Of a stretch of DNA of 45,673 bases, positions 14,757 through 22,079 are shown piece by piece. The notes below the pieces were generated by a model. That model ran no database searches. It worked only from the letters and a program-made list of their open reading frames with translations, and was not told where the DNA came from. Position numbers and translations under genes: made by a program. Positions within the stretch are counted from its first letter, which is position 1; each line of letters starts with the position of its first letter. The DNA is from RGIG2560 sp964418385 (GTDB taxonomy: Bacteria > Patescibacteriota > Microgenomatia > UBA1400 > PJMF01): positions 1 through 45,673 of the forward strand of contig CAYQLH010000003.1 in the NCBI GenBank assembly GCA_964418385.1, written 5' to 3'.

Positions 14757-15752
14757 ATGGAAAACGAACAATTTTTTATATCAAAAGTAGTAATTTTAAA
14801 TGGTGCAGCGGGTTTTATTGGTTCTCATTTAACCGATAAATTGCTGCAGGCAGGTGCGCGGGTAATTGGGATTGACAATTTGATTACTGGCAAGCGCGCA
14901 AACCTGGCTGAAGCCGAAAAAAATACGAATTTTGCTTTCGTGCAGCACGATTTAAACGATGCTGCGGGGACAGTGGCGCTTTTGGGGCAAATTCAAGCGC
15001 AATATGGTGCTATTGATCTGGTTTTTCAGCTGGCGTCACCGGCGTCACCGCGTGGTTATCAGCAACATCCGGTGGAGACCTATTTGGTCAATTCTTACGC
15101 TTTACATATCATTTGCCAGTGGTTGCGCGATCACAGTCCCCAGACGAGGTTACTTTTTTCTAGCACCAGCGAGGCTTACGGCAATCCGGAGGTACATCCG
15201 CAAGTGGAGACTTATTGGGGTAATGTCAACCCCAACGGTCCGCGTAGTTGCTATGATGAGTCAAAACGTTTGGGTGAGGCCATTTGTGGAATTTTTTACC
15301 GCAATTTTGGATTAAATACGCGAATTATCCGTATTTTTAATACCTACGGACCACGCATGGATTTAGAAGACGGACGGGTGTTGCCCCAGTTTGTGCGCCA
15401 GATCAAAAACGGTGAACCGCTGACTGTTTATGGCGATGGCTTGCAAACACGCTCATATTGTTTTGTGGATGATCTGGTGGAGGGAATTTGCCGCTTTATG
15501 GCGAGCCAACACGCCGGTGAGACGGTGAATCTGGGTAATCCTGGTGAGTATACTGTGTTGGAGACGGCACGCATCGCCAATGCCGTGGCTGGCCGTGATC
15601 CAGAAATGCTGGAATATCGGGAATTACCGGTAGACGATCCGTTGCGGCGGCAACCGAATATTGATAAAGCAAGGCAGCTTTTTGGCTGGCAGCCGCAGAT
15701 TAGTTTTGATGAAGGGATTCGACGGATGTTTGCGTCTTATGGGATCTTGTGA
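14757..15752 (+). CDS. UDP-glucuronate decarboxylase-like epimerase
   Basis: A 331-residue short-chain dehydrogenase/reductase of the extended family. NAD binding: LNGAAGFIGSHL near the N terminus, then DNLITGKRANL. The order LASPASPRGYQQHP, SSTSEAYGNPEVHPQ, YWGNVNPNGPRSCYDESKR and IFNTYGPRM is the hallmark of UDP-glucuronate decarboxylase (UDP-xylose synthase), which converts UDP-GlcA to UDP-xylose. The catalytic Tyr-x-x-x-Lys is YDESK. The product would feed the surface-glycan transferases found 12 kb downstream. A related dTDP-glucose dehydratase or epimerase is the alternative. The GGAGG site fixes the start. A likely ldh promoter overlaps the stop codon. Confidence 0.87.
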   Translation: MENEQFFISKVVILNGAAGFIGSHLTDKLLQAGARVIGIDNLITGKRANLAEAEKNTNFAFVQHDLNDAAGTVALLGQIQAQYGAIDLVFQLASPASPRGYQQHPVETYLVNSYALHIICQWLRDHSPQTRLLFSSTSEAYGNPEVHPQVETYWGNVNPNGPRSCYDESKRLGEAICGIFYRNFGLNTRIIRIFNTYGPRMDLEDGRVLPQFVRQIKNGEPLTVYGDGLQTRSYCFVDDLVEGICRFMASQHAGETVNLGNPGEYTVLETARIANAVAGRDPEMLEYRELPVDDPLRRQPNIDKARQLFGWQPQISFDEGIRRMFASYGIL

Positions 15753-15758
15753 TAAAAT
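15750..15758 (+). promoter_or_regulatory. Possible promoter of ldh
   Basis: TGATAAAAT overlaps the UXS stop codon and has the TGN extension. The ldh ATG at 15783 follows with an AGAAAGG ribosome site at 15771-15777. Confidence 0.4.
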
Positions 15759-15782
15759 GAAGGCAGGAACAGAAAGGTTTTT

Positions 15783-16733
15783 ATGGCTATGGATGATAAG
15801 TGCAATGTCACGATTGTAGGTGCTGGTAAAGTGGGCATGACGGCGGCGTATGCGCTGCTTTTGGCAGGATTTTGCCATAAAATTACCCTTTTTGGGCGCC
15901 ATAAAGAAAAACTGGTGGGTGAAAAGTTGGATCTGGAACACGCCATGGCTTTGAGTGCACAAACGCAAATTGCCATTAGCGACGATTATAATGACTTGAC
16001 AGATACGGATGTTTTTGTTTTTTGCGCGGGCGCAGCGCAAAATCCAGGCGATACACGGCTGGATTTGGCAGAGAAAAACCTGGCGATTGTTGACTCGATG
16101 GTGCCTGGTCTCATGAAAGCAGCGCCAGAGGCAGTTTTGCTGATGGTGGCCAACCCATGCGACTTGATGACTTACAGGGCGCGAGTGCTAGTGCCAGAGG
16201 CGCGACCAGGGCAGATTTTTGGGAGTGGAACGCTTTTGGATACGGCGCGTTTCCGGTTGCATTTGAGCGAGGTATTGCCGGTGAATGCACGTTCTATCCA
16301 TGCTTATGTGCTAGGCGAGCATGGTGATCATTCTTTCCCGGTGATTTCCAGTGCCACGATTGGTGGGCAAAAATTGACGTCTTTCCCGGGTTTTTCGTCG
16401 GAGATGGCAGCACAAGCATATCAGCTGGCACGAGATGCCGCCTATGCGATTATTAACTCTAAAGGGGCGACATATTATGGGATTGGTGCGAGTATTACTA
16501 AAATTGTGAAAACGGTTTGGCAGGATACGCGGACGATTTTGCCGGTGAGCGTGACTCTGGAAAATGTCGGTTCAGTGCCTGCAATGAATTCGTCAATGCC
16601 GTGTGTAGTAGGTCGCGCAGGCGTGTTGCAGCAGGTGTGGCCAGATATGGACGAGCACGAACAGCAACTGTTGGCTGATGGCGTGGTAGCTTTGAATCAA
16701 GTTTATACGGAAGTGATGGCAAAAAAGCAATAG
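15783..16733 (+). CDS. ldh: L-lactate dehydrogenase
   Basis: 316 residues, normal for the LDH/MDH family. It interconverts pyruvate and lactate with NAD(H), regenerating NAD in fermentation. The Rossmann motif is VGAGKVGMTAA. The substrate loop AAQNPGDTRLDL has Gln at the position where malate dehydrogenases carry Arg, which favours lactate. The catalytic His is in GEHGDHSF. GSGTLLDTARFR and the late TYYGIGASI are also present. The ATG is preceded by AGAAAGG; a second ATG two codons on is possible. Followed by a strong terminator. An obligately fermentative lifestyle would fit, but that is inference. Confidence 0.92.
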   Translation: MAMDDKCNVTIVGAGKVGMTAAYALLLAGFCHKITLFGRHKEKLVGEKLDLEHAMALSAQTQIAISDDYNDLTDTDVFVFCAGAAQNPGDTRLDLAEKNLAIVDSMVPGLMKAAPEAVLLMVANPCDLMTYRARVLVPEARPGQIFGSGTLLDTARFRLHLSEVLPVNARSIHAYVLGEHGDHSFPVISSATIGGQKLTSFPGFSSEMAAQAYQLARDAAYAIINSKGATYYGIGASITKIVKTVWQDTRTILPVSVTLENVGSVPAMNSSMPCVVGRAGVLQQVWPDMDEHEQQLLADGVVALNQVYTEVMAKKQ

Positions 16734-16758
16734 TTTGAGGTAGAAAATTACTCCAAAG

Positions 16759-16784
16759 CCCCTACCCTATCTGGTAGGGGTTTT
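16759..16784 (+). terminator. Terminator after ldh
   Basis: CCCCTACC (16759-16766) pairs perfectly with GGTAGGGG (16773-16780), followed by TTTT, 26 bp beyond the ldh stop. Confidence 0.9.
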
Positions 16785-16796
16785 AGCGTTTGGGAC

Positions 16797-16825
16797 TTGA
16801 CAAAATTGACTTATTGTGATATAAT
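16797..16825 (+). promoter_or_regulatory. Consensus sigma-70-type promoter
   Basis: TTGACA (16797-16802), a 17-bp spacer and TATAAT (16820-16825), in the context TTGACAAAA..TGTGATATAATA. The ATG follows 8 bp after the -10 box, so the message is leaderless. Confidence 0.85.
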
Positions 16826-16833
16826 AACATATT

Positions 16834-17226
16834 ATGATATCGAAAAAGAGAGACATTTTTACATATATAACCAGCGTGATTGGCGTCGTTTGGCTGGGTT
16901 TGCAGCTTTTGGGTGGCACTCAGGCGTCGACTGCACAAGCGCGGGAAGATGTACCGCAAAAAATAGAAGTGATGCAGGTGGCTGGTTTTGGTCCGGTGAT
17001 TTTGCCGAGCGAAAGTGTGCATGATGGTCAGATCTGGGTGGTGGAAGATAATCGGGTGACGTCACAGGCAGTGAAGGCGCAGGACTGGCGTGAATCTTAC
17101 GTCCGGGTGGATGGTTTGACTGACAAAACGCTCGTGGTTTTGGATAATAATCTGAAAATTGGTCAGCTGGTGGATTACCGGGTGATTAATCCAGAAGCCG
17201 GTCAGAGCGGCATGATGGAAATTTAA
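16834..17226 (+). CDS. Membrane-anchored adaptor-like domain protein
   Basis: A 130-residue protein. An N-terminal membrane anchor or signal (about 9-28, IFTYITSVIGVVWLGLQLLG) is followed by an exported domain of about 90 residues. The pattern ILPSESVHDGQIWVVEDNRV, then VRVDGLTDKTLVVLDNNLKIGQLV resembles the membrane-proximal C-terminal part of RND/ABC efflux adaptor (HlyD/AcrA-type) proteins. The hairpin, lipoyl and barrel parts are absent, and no transporter gene is adjacent. It is therefore either a stand-alone fold of that type or a decayed adaptor, though a strong promoter and its own terminator argue for use. Family resemblance is by eye only. Confidence 0.6.
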   Translation: MISKKRDIFTYITSVIGVVWLGLQLLGGTQASTAQAREDVPQKIEVMQVAGFGPVILPSESVHDGQIWVVEDNRVTSQAVKAQDWRESYVRVDGLTDKTLVVLDNNLKIGQLVDYRVINPEAGQSGMMEI

Positions 17227-17244
17227 TTGAGTTTAATTTAGGAG

Positions 17245-17283
17245 CACTCCTCCCCCGTCTGGATGTGGTTGAGGGGTGTTTTT
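17245..17283 (+). terminator. Terminator after the adaptor-like gene
   Basis: CACTCCTC (17245-17252) pairs with GAGGGGTG (17271-17278) with one G-U pair, followed by five T. Confidence 0.75.
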
Positions 17284-17317
17284 GGTATAGATTGGTAGCA
17301 AAAATAGCCACAAAATG

Positions 17318-17326
17318 TGGTATAAT
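17318..17326 (+). promoter_or_regulatory. Promoter of the rpmF-nusB-acp-rnc block
   Basis: TGGTATAAT extended -10 box. Unlike most promoters here it leaves a leader of about 50 nt before the ATG at 17384. Confidence 0.65.
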
Positions 17327-17383
17327 ATGTGCTGTTTACACGGGCAGCCGTGGAACTCGAGGTGAAAAAAACAGAAAGCAAAT

Positions 17384-17638
17384 ATGACACCACTGCCAAA
17401 AAATAAGATTACTCGCGCGGAGCGAGGTAAAAGACGCCAGGGGAACACTCCCAAGTTGACGAAAAACACTAAAGTGGCGAAAGTCCCGTTGCACAAGGAT
17501 AAAATGGTTCAAAAGATCCGTTTGGTGATGAAACCACGTCCGAGTGTAGATGAAGGCGATGCCAAGAAGCAACTGGCGGCGAAGATGGCAACGAAAAAGG
17601 CAAAAAAGCTGAAAACAGCGAGCAAGGACAGCAAGTAA
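17384..17638 (+). CDS. rpmF: Probable ribosomal protein bL32, zinc-free
   Basis: 84 residues, very basic. The start PLPKNKITRAERGKRRQGNTPKL matches the bL32 N terminus (PVPKxKTSKxRRDxRR). The second half, where bL32 has a zinc ribbon with four cysteines, has none (KVPLHKDKMVQKIRLVMK), and a Lys/Ala-rich tail of about 30 residues is added. Its position before nusB, an ACP-like gene and rnc matches the common rpmF-acpP-rnc neighbourhood and supports the call. Another small basic RNA-binding protein remains possible. Confidence 0.6.
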   Translation: MTPLPKNKITRAERGKRRQGNTPKLTKNTKVAKVPLHKDKMVQKIRLVMKPRPSVDEGDAKKQLAAKMATKKAKKLKTASKDSK

Positions 17639-17653
17639 GACGAAGCGGAGCCT

Positions 17654-18235
17654 ATGCTGTATAATTCGTCGGAAGAAGATCGCCAGGAAACTATTATCGA
17701 GGACGATCCGGAATTGAACAAGATTAAAGACGATAGCCGTCACCATGAACGGATGGCGCTTTTGCAAGCGCTGTATATGGATGAGTTTGGTGAACAAAGC
17801 TGGAATGATCTGGATTTGATCGAGTGCGATCAAGAATTTTTGGCGCAAATGAGAGCTCACAAAGCTGAGTATGACGCCACGATTCAAGCAGTGGCAACCG
17901 AACGACCAGTGCACGATCTGGCGAAAATTGATTTGGCGATTTTACGCTTGATCTTGCACGAGCGCGCCACCAAACAGACACCGGTGAAAGTGTTGATTGA
18001 TGAAGGGGTGGAACTGGCTAAAGATTTTGGCGCAGAGAATGCGTATGCTTTTGTGAATGCGGTTTTGGAAAAAATCTTGATGCCAGCAGAAAAACAAACT
18101 GATGGAGATGAAGAAAATAGTGATAAATCGCATCAAAATGGTGAAAACATAGACAAAAATTCATCAAAAGCGAAAAAAACAGAAGAAAATACGAAAAATA
18201 GCACAAAACAGACCGAGACGCCTGTGGAAAAGTGA
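17654..18235 (+). CDS. nusB: Transcription antitermination factor NusB
   Basis: 193 residues. The helical NusB domain spans about 28-150 (HERMALLQALYMDEFG, then LAKIDLAILRLILHE, VLIDEGVELAKDFGAENAYAFVNAVLEKI). NusB pairs with S10 (NusE) at boxA RNA to prevent premature termination in rRNA operons. An acidic N-terminal extension and a Lys/Asn/Glu-rich tail of about 40 residues, probably disordered, flank the domain. A GGAG lies four bases before the ATG. Sixteen bases separate it from the L32-like gene and six from the ACP-like gene, so they are co-transcribed. Confidence 0.88.
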   Translation: MLYNSSEEDRQETIIEDDPELNKIKDDSRHHERMALLQALYMDEFGEQSWNDLDLIECDQEFLAQMRAHKAEYDATIQAVATERPVHDLAKIDLAILRLILHERATKQTPVKVLIDEGVELAKDFGAENAYAFVNAVLEKILMPAEKQTDGDEENSDKSHQNGENIDKNSSKAKKTEENTKNSTKQTETPVEK

Positions 18236-18241
18236 GGTCAT

Positions 18242-18547
18242 ATGCCAGAGATTGAACGAGTACCTGAATCAAAAGAATACGAAGCCGAGCGCGCTCAGCT
18301 TTTGAGTGAGTTGCGGGTCATGCTGAGCGAATCAACGGGTAACCGTTTGGAAGATATTACCGAATCATCGGCACTTTATGGTGATTTAAACTTGACTGAT
18401 TACGATTTGAAGCGGATTATTTATGAGCTGGCGGCCAAGTTTGAAGTGGATGCCGACTCGATGTACGAAACAGCACGCGAAGATGGTGAGGGTCAAACAG
18501 TGGGCGATTTGTTGGATATTATCATGGAGGAAAAGGATTTAGGTTAA
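18242..18547 (+). CDS. Acyl-carrier-protein-like protein lacking the carrier serine
   Basis: 101 acidic residues with the four-helix ACP pattern. After a 20-residue lead, LLSELRVMLSESTGNRLEDI and LYGDLNLTDYDLKRIIYEL align with helices I and II of AcpP. In AcpP the phosphopantetheine serine is in DSL; here the equivalent is TDY, so no serine is available for the prosthetic group. The final VGDLLDIIMEE matches helix IV. It lies just before rnc, as acpP does in many bacteria, and overlaps it by one base (TAATG). A non-acylated structural or regulatory role is more likely than fatty-acid synthesis; that is inference. Confidence 0.7.
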   Translation: MPEIERVPESKEYEAERAQLLSELRVMLSESTGNRLEDITESSALYGDLNLTDYDLKRIIYELAAKFEVDADSMYETAREDGEGQTVGDLLDIIMEEKDLG

Positions 18548-19473
18548 TGCAGATCCCCGATTTCAAAGATAAATTGCTGCTTTTGACTGCTTTAACTCAC
18601 CGGAGTGCAATCAACGAACACGCGACGGCAGCACGCGAATCCAATGAGCGTTTGGAATATCTGGGAGATGCAGTTTTGGAGCTAGTGACGACGGATTTTT
18701 TGTATCGGCAGCTGCCAGATGCGCCTGAAGGCAAACTGACGGCGATTCGTTCGAGTTTGGTGAAAACAACGACTTTGAGTGATGTGGCGCGTTCACTTGG
18801 TTTGGGCGAAATGCTGTATTTGAGTCGTGGGGAGGAAGAAAACGGAGGTCGGGACAGTGACGCTCTTTTGGCGGATGCGATGGAGGCAGTTTTTGGGGCG
18901 ATTTATTTGGATGGCGGTTTTGAAAAAGCCCAGCAATTTATTAATGAGGTCATTTTTAGCCATTTTGAAGCGATTATGGAGCAACGATCATACAAGGACG
19001 CGAAAAGCTTGTTGCAAGAACTGGTGCAAGCCTTTGGTTATGACGCTCCAGATTATAAAGTTTTGCATGAGGTCGGTCCGGACCACGATAAATTTTTTAC
19101 GGTGCGAGTGGCGATTGGACCTTATGTGATCGCGGAAGGGACGGCAAAAAGCAAGCAGCAAGCGCAGCAAGAAGCGGCGGAGATTGCTTTGGAACTTTTG
19201 GAAAACGACGAATTGGTGAGTAAAATTACAGCGGCGGTGGCTGATTACAAGGCTGGCAAGTTGCAACAGGCGTCTGATGAGACCTGGTTACAAAAAGATT
19301 TGGATTGGCATCAGCCTTGGCAGCGTCGAGACGAAAACTGGAGCACGAGTGACAAGTCAGCAGCGTTTGCTGGGGTTGCCGGCGTGGCGAAGGATAGCAA
19401 TCCTGGCGTAAATGAGACAAAAGAGATCGAAAACGGGAAATTGCCTGCACAAACATTGCGAAATGTGGTATAA
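18547..19473 (+). CDS. rnc: Ribonuclease III with C-terminal extension
   Basis: 308 residues; usual bacterial RNase III is about 225-250. The endonuclease domain carries the signature NERLEYLGDAVLEL near residue 30 and the second acidic site DALLADAMEAVFGAIYLDGG. The double-stranded RNA-binding domain spans about 153-223 (KSLLQELVQAFG ... AKSKQQAQQEAAEIALELL). It processes rRNA precursors and structured mRNAs. An added tail of about 80 residues is Trp/Asp/Gln-rich (ETWLQKDLDWHQPWQRRDENW) and then low-complexity. Its ATG overlaps the upstream stop as TAATG. The rpsP promoter overlaps its stop codon. Confidence 0.92.
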   Translation: MQIPDFKDKLLLLTALTHRSAINEHATAARESNERLEYLGDAVLELVTTDFLYRQLPDAPEGKLTAIRSSLVKTTTLSDVARSLGLGEMLYLSRGEEENGGRDSDALLADAMEAVFGAIYLDGGFEKAQQFINEVIFSHFEAIMEQRSYKDAKSLLQELVQAFGYDAPDYKVLHEVGPDHDKFFTVRVAIGPYVIAEGTAKSKQQAQQEAAEIALELLENDELVSKITAAVADYKAGKLQQASDETWLQKDLDWHQPWQRRDENWSTSDKSAAFAGVAGVAKDSNPGVNETKEIENGKLPAQTLRNVV

Positions 19474-19474
19474 T
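19466..19474 (+). promoter_or_regulatory. Extended -10 promoter of rpsP-khpA
   Basis: TGGTATAAT overlaps the rnc stop codon. A leader of about 24 nt with an AAAGGG ribosome site precedes rpsP. Confidence 0.65.
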
Positions 19475-19504
19475 AGGGAATCTTAACTAGAAAAAAAGGG
19501 AAAA

Positions 19505-19897
19505 ATGCTAAAAATCAAATTGACAAGACTAGGCAAGAAAAAAGAACCACGTTATCGGATTGTCGTGAATGAGCGTCGCGATAAACGCGATGGCAGTTAT
19601 TTGGCGAGTTTGGGTTATTATCACCCGGCGGAGCAGCCAAAAGCGCTCAAACTTGACTTGAAAGAGTATGACGCTTGGGTTGCCAAGGGCGCTCAGCCAA
19701 CGGCGACGGTAGCGTTTTTGCATGAAATTGCTGTCAATGGGGGTAAGTTTCCGGAGAAGAAACCTGCGCTGAGTCGAAAGGCGAAAGCGAAGAAAGAAGC
19801 GGCAGCAGCTGAAAAAGCAACGGTGGAGGCACCAAAACAAGAAGAAACCAAGTCAGAAGCGCCTGCGGAATCGGCTCCAGCCGAGAGCGGAAAGTAA
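19505..19897 (+). CDS. rpsP: Ribosomal protein bS16
   Basis: 130 residues. The first 80 are bS16 (MLKIKLTRLGKKKEPRYRIV, RDGSYLASLGYYHP, ATVAFLHEI), a 30S protein that binds the 5' domain of 16S rRNA. The last 40 form an Ala/Lys/Glu tail, longer than in E. coli S16 (82 residues), as seen in several phyla. Its own promoter lies at 19466. khpA follows 66 bp later, the standard rpsP-ylqC order of many bacteria. Confidence 0.95.
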   Translation: MLKIKLTRLGKKKEPRYRIVVNERRDKRDGSYLASLGYYHPAEQPKALKLDLKEYDAWVAKGAQPTATVAFLHEIAVNGGKFPEKKPALSRKAKAKKEAAAAEKATVEAPKQEETKSEAPAESAPAESGK

Positions 19898-19903
19898 TTA
19901 TTT

Positions 19904-19921
19904 AACCAAGCTAACTTGGTT
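19904..19921 (+). terminator. Hairpin between rpsP and khpA
   Basis: AACCAAG-CTAA-CTTGGTT is a perfect 7-bp stem directly after the rpsP stop, but no T run follows. It may be an attenuator or an mRNA end-stabilising hairpin rather than a full terminator. Confidence 0.4.
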
Positions 19922-19963
19922 GGTAGCGCTTGCTAGCCAGGGAAGCCAGAAAAGGAAGTAGAC

Positions 19964-20296
19964 ATGAAGGAACTCATTGAATACATTTTGAAGAGTTTGG
20001 TCAACTACCCAGATGAAGTGAAGGTAGACGAACAAACTTTGCCAGATGGTTTGACCATCTATTCGATTTCTGCCAATCAAGAGGATTACGGTCGGATTAT
20101 CGGTCGCCAGGGTAACTTGATCCAGTCCATTCGGACAATCGTGAAAGCACGTGCGATCAAACAACATCAACGCGTTTTGGTGCGCGTGATGACCGAAGAT
20201 GTGCGCAATGATGTAGCGCCTCAGCAGACGGCAGAAAAGACGGAAACGGTGGAAGACGTAGTGCAAGAGGAAGCTTTGGACGATAATCTTGTTTAA
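19964..20296 (+). CDS. khpA: KH-domain RNA-binding protein KhpA
   Basis: 110 residues, with a single KH domain of about 75 residues (LIEYILKSLVNYPDEV, then GRIIGRQGNLIQSIRTIVKARA with the GxxG loop) and an acidic tail. KhpA/YlqC proteins bind RNA, often with KhpB, and affect ribosome assembly and cell division in Firmicutes. Its position after rpsP is diagnostic. An AGGAAG ribosome site precedes the ATG. Confidence 0.9.
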   Translation: MKELIEYILKSLVNYPDEVKVDEQTLPDGLTIYSISANQEDYGRIIGRQGNLIQSIRTIVKARAIKQHQRVLVRVMTEDVRNDVAPQQTAEKTETVEDVVQEEALDDNLV

Positions 20297-20316
20297 AATT
20301 GTTATAGAAACGTATG

Positions 20317-20340
20317 AAAATCGCCCTGCAGGGCGATTTT
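20317..20340. terminator. Bidirectional terminator
   Basis: AAAATCGCCC-TGCA-GGGCGATTTT is a perfect palindrome with A and T runs on both sides. It lies 20 bp after khpA and faces the convergent pil genes. Confidence 0.9.
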
Positions 20341-20359
20341 TGGTGCTTTAAGAATGAGA

Positions 20360-20496
20360 TTACCGCAGAAAATGCGTTAATAAGTATTATTAGAGGTCAT
20401 TATTGCCGCAGAATTGGCGCAGAGTGAAAATCTTATAGGATATTTCCGCGTAATTACCGCAGCGGTGACACCTGCAATGCGGTTATTCTGCGTTAA
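20360..20496. repeat. TGCGGTAA cluster, site 3
   Basis: Eight TGCGGTAA-like 8-mers in 137 bp: an inverted pair TTACCGCA-5 bp-TGCGTTAA (20360-20380), minus-strand direct dimers at 20403-20421 and 20443-20461, and a plus-strand dimer TGCGGTTA-TTC-TGCGTTAA at 20478-20496 that crosses the pilO stop. All three direct dimers have an 11-bp period. This is otherwise the gene-free stretch between khpA and pilO. Confidence 0.7.
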
Positions 20497-21442
20497 TAGT
20501 GTCAAGGCTATCGAGGTAAATAGTGGGCAGGGATTCTTGATCTTCTTCTGGAGGAATGTATTCGGGGATGACATTGCCGTCGGCGTCCACCAAGGTGGTT
20601 TCGGGTGTCTTGTTGGTGGCGAGCGTGAGTCCGGCATCTTGGAGAGCAAAAATGTTGATTTTGTTTTGTTGAGTGTCGATTTGATCAGAGTAAATTTGGT
20701 AAGCACTGGGTTTAATCTCATTTAAAGCCGCTAGCGTGCTTAAACCGTCTTCCCCGAGTGGATGTAAGTTGGTGTCGACGTCGACGCCGATGCGTGGGAG
20801 ATGATATTGTGCCAAAACGACGACTTCGGCGGCAGCAGTGTCTGAGCGGTTATCAATATTAATGGAAGCACTACTGACGCTGTTGAAGGGTGCTTGCCAC
20901 TCGATTTCGTTTAAAAAGGCACAAATGTCGGCGTAAGTGCCGCTTAAATTGAAGGTGATGGGGTAGTTTTCATTGCTGTCTGGTACCAAACTCGCGGAAG
21001 GCGTGGCCACGTAGCCTGGCGAATACTCGAGACCAGAAACGTTGAGGTGATGCTTGGCGGCAAGATCGATGATAGTCATGTAAACTTCTACGTAGGGATT
21101 GGCGTTGTAAAGCACGTTGTCGATCATGCTGATATTGTCATGATAGTTTTTGTCGGCCAAGATTGTTTCGATGTTGTTTAGTTTTTCTTGATAATCGTCG
21201 CGTTCGTTGATGACACGCTGGAGACGGCGGTAATTGCTGGTGGCACTGGTGATTTTGGGGACGATAAAGTAATAAACCAGAATGTAATAAGCGACAAAAG
21301 CGATAATGGAGACCACCAAAAAGGTTTGCGTGGGTAAATTTCTAGCGTCTAAACCTGATGCTTCCAGATCAAGCTTAAACTTGTCGCTGGTTTTGCTTTT
21401 GTCTTTGGTTTCGGTGGTGTTTTTTTCTGGATTGACTGGCAT
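20483..21442 (-). CDS. pilO: Type IV pilus assembly protein PilO-like
   Basis: 319 residues with one membrane segment (about 38-60, FLVVSIIAFVAYYILVYYFIV), a coiled coil (YRRLQRVINERDDYQEKLNNI) and periplasmic ferredoxin-like domains (YPITFNLSGTYADICAFLNEIEW). PilO pairs with PilN to connect cytoplasmic PilM to the outer parts of the pilus machine. It is longer than E. coli-type PilO (about 200) because of a C-terminal extension. It is last in pilM-pilN-pilO with 4 bp to pilN. Sequence is divergent; the call rests on architecture and order. Confidence 0.8.
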   Translation of the reverse strand: MPVNPEKNTTETKDKSKTSDKFKLDLEASGLDARNLPTQTFLVVSIIAFVAYYILVYYFIVPKITSATSNYRRLQRVINERDDYQEKLNNIETILADKNYHDNISMIDNVLYNANPYVEVYMTIIDLAAKHHLNVSGLEYSPGYVATPSASLVPDSNENYPITFNLSGTYADICAFLNEIEWQAPFNSVSSASINIDNRSDTAAAEVVVLAQYHLPRIGVDVDTNLHPLGEDGLSTLAALNEIKPSAYQIYSDQIDTQQNKINIFALQDAGLTLATNKTPETTLVDADGNVIPEYIPPEEDQESLPTIYLDSLDTINAE

Positions 21443-21446
21443 ATTT

Positions 21447-22076
21447 TTAAATATAGCTACTTTCTATATCGATATTGAGATCGTCTGAAGCGGCAACGGT
21501 TGTATTTTCGTCTGGCGAAGATACGTTTTCGTCGAGGTCGACAATAATGCTAAACTGATAGTTGCCGTTGCTAGAACGGTTGAGATTGGCAATGGTGCTA
21601 TTGGGATAAGCATTGCGGAACTCGTCGGCTTGCAAGAGCTGGATGACGTCAGCGACGCTAAAAACGCTGTCGGCTTTGACGACAAAAGAAAGCTGGCGCT
21701 CGTAATAATCATATTCGCTGCGAATTAACGTGAGACCAGGAGTCGTCACGAAATAATCATAAGTGTTTTTGATGGCGGCGACGCCACCTTCGCGGGCGGC
21801 AAGAAGTTCGTGAAGGCGTTCGAGCTTTTCGTAGAAAATCAGGTATTGGATTTCTTCTTGTTCTTTTTGGGTAATAGTTTCTTTCAGGCGCGTAGTTTCT
21901 CTGGTGGCAGCACTGATTTTGCTTTTAAAACGGAAATTAACAAACCAAGCGAGAGCGTAAATGCCCAAAGTGGCAATGCCCAAAGCGAACATAGCATAGG
22001 TAGCTTTCAAGTCCACTTTAGTGCGGGCTTGGTGAATTTCTTGCTGTTTGGCGAGAAAGTTAATTTCTTGTGGCAT
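21447..22076 (-). CDS. pilN: Type IV pilus assembly protein PilN-like
   Basis: 209 residues. The start MPQEINFLAK resembles the PilN motif that inserts into PilM. One membrane helix (about 28-48, YAMFALGIATLGIYALAWFV), a coiled coil (TRETTRLKETITQKEQEEI) and a periplasmic domain follow. It lies 3 bp after pilM and 4 bp before pilO, so the three are translated together. The acidic C terminus is not typical. Confidence 0.82.
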   Translation of the reverse strand: MPQEINFLAKQQEIHQARTKVDLKATYAMFALGIATLGIYALAWFVNFRFKSKISAATRETTRLKETITQKEQEEIQYLIFYEKLERLHELLAAREGGVAAIKNTYDYFVTTPGLTLIRSEYDYYERQLSFVVKADSVFSVADVIQLLQADEFRNAYPNSTIANLNRSSNGNYQFSIIVDLDENVSSPDENTTVAASDDLNIDIESSYI

Positions 22077-22079
22077 GGT

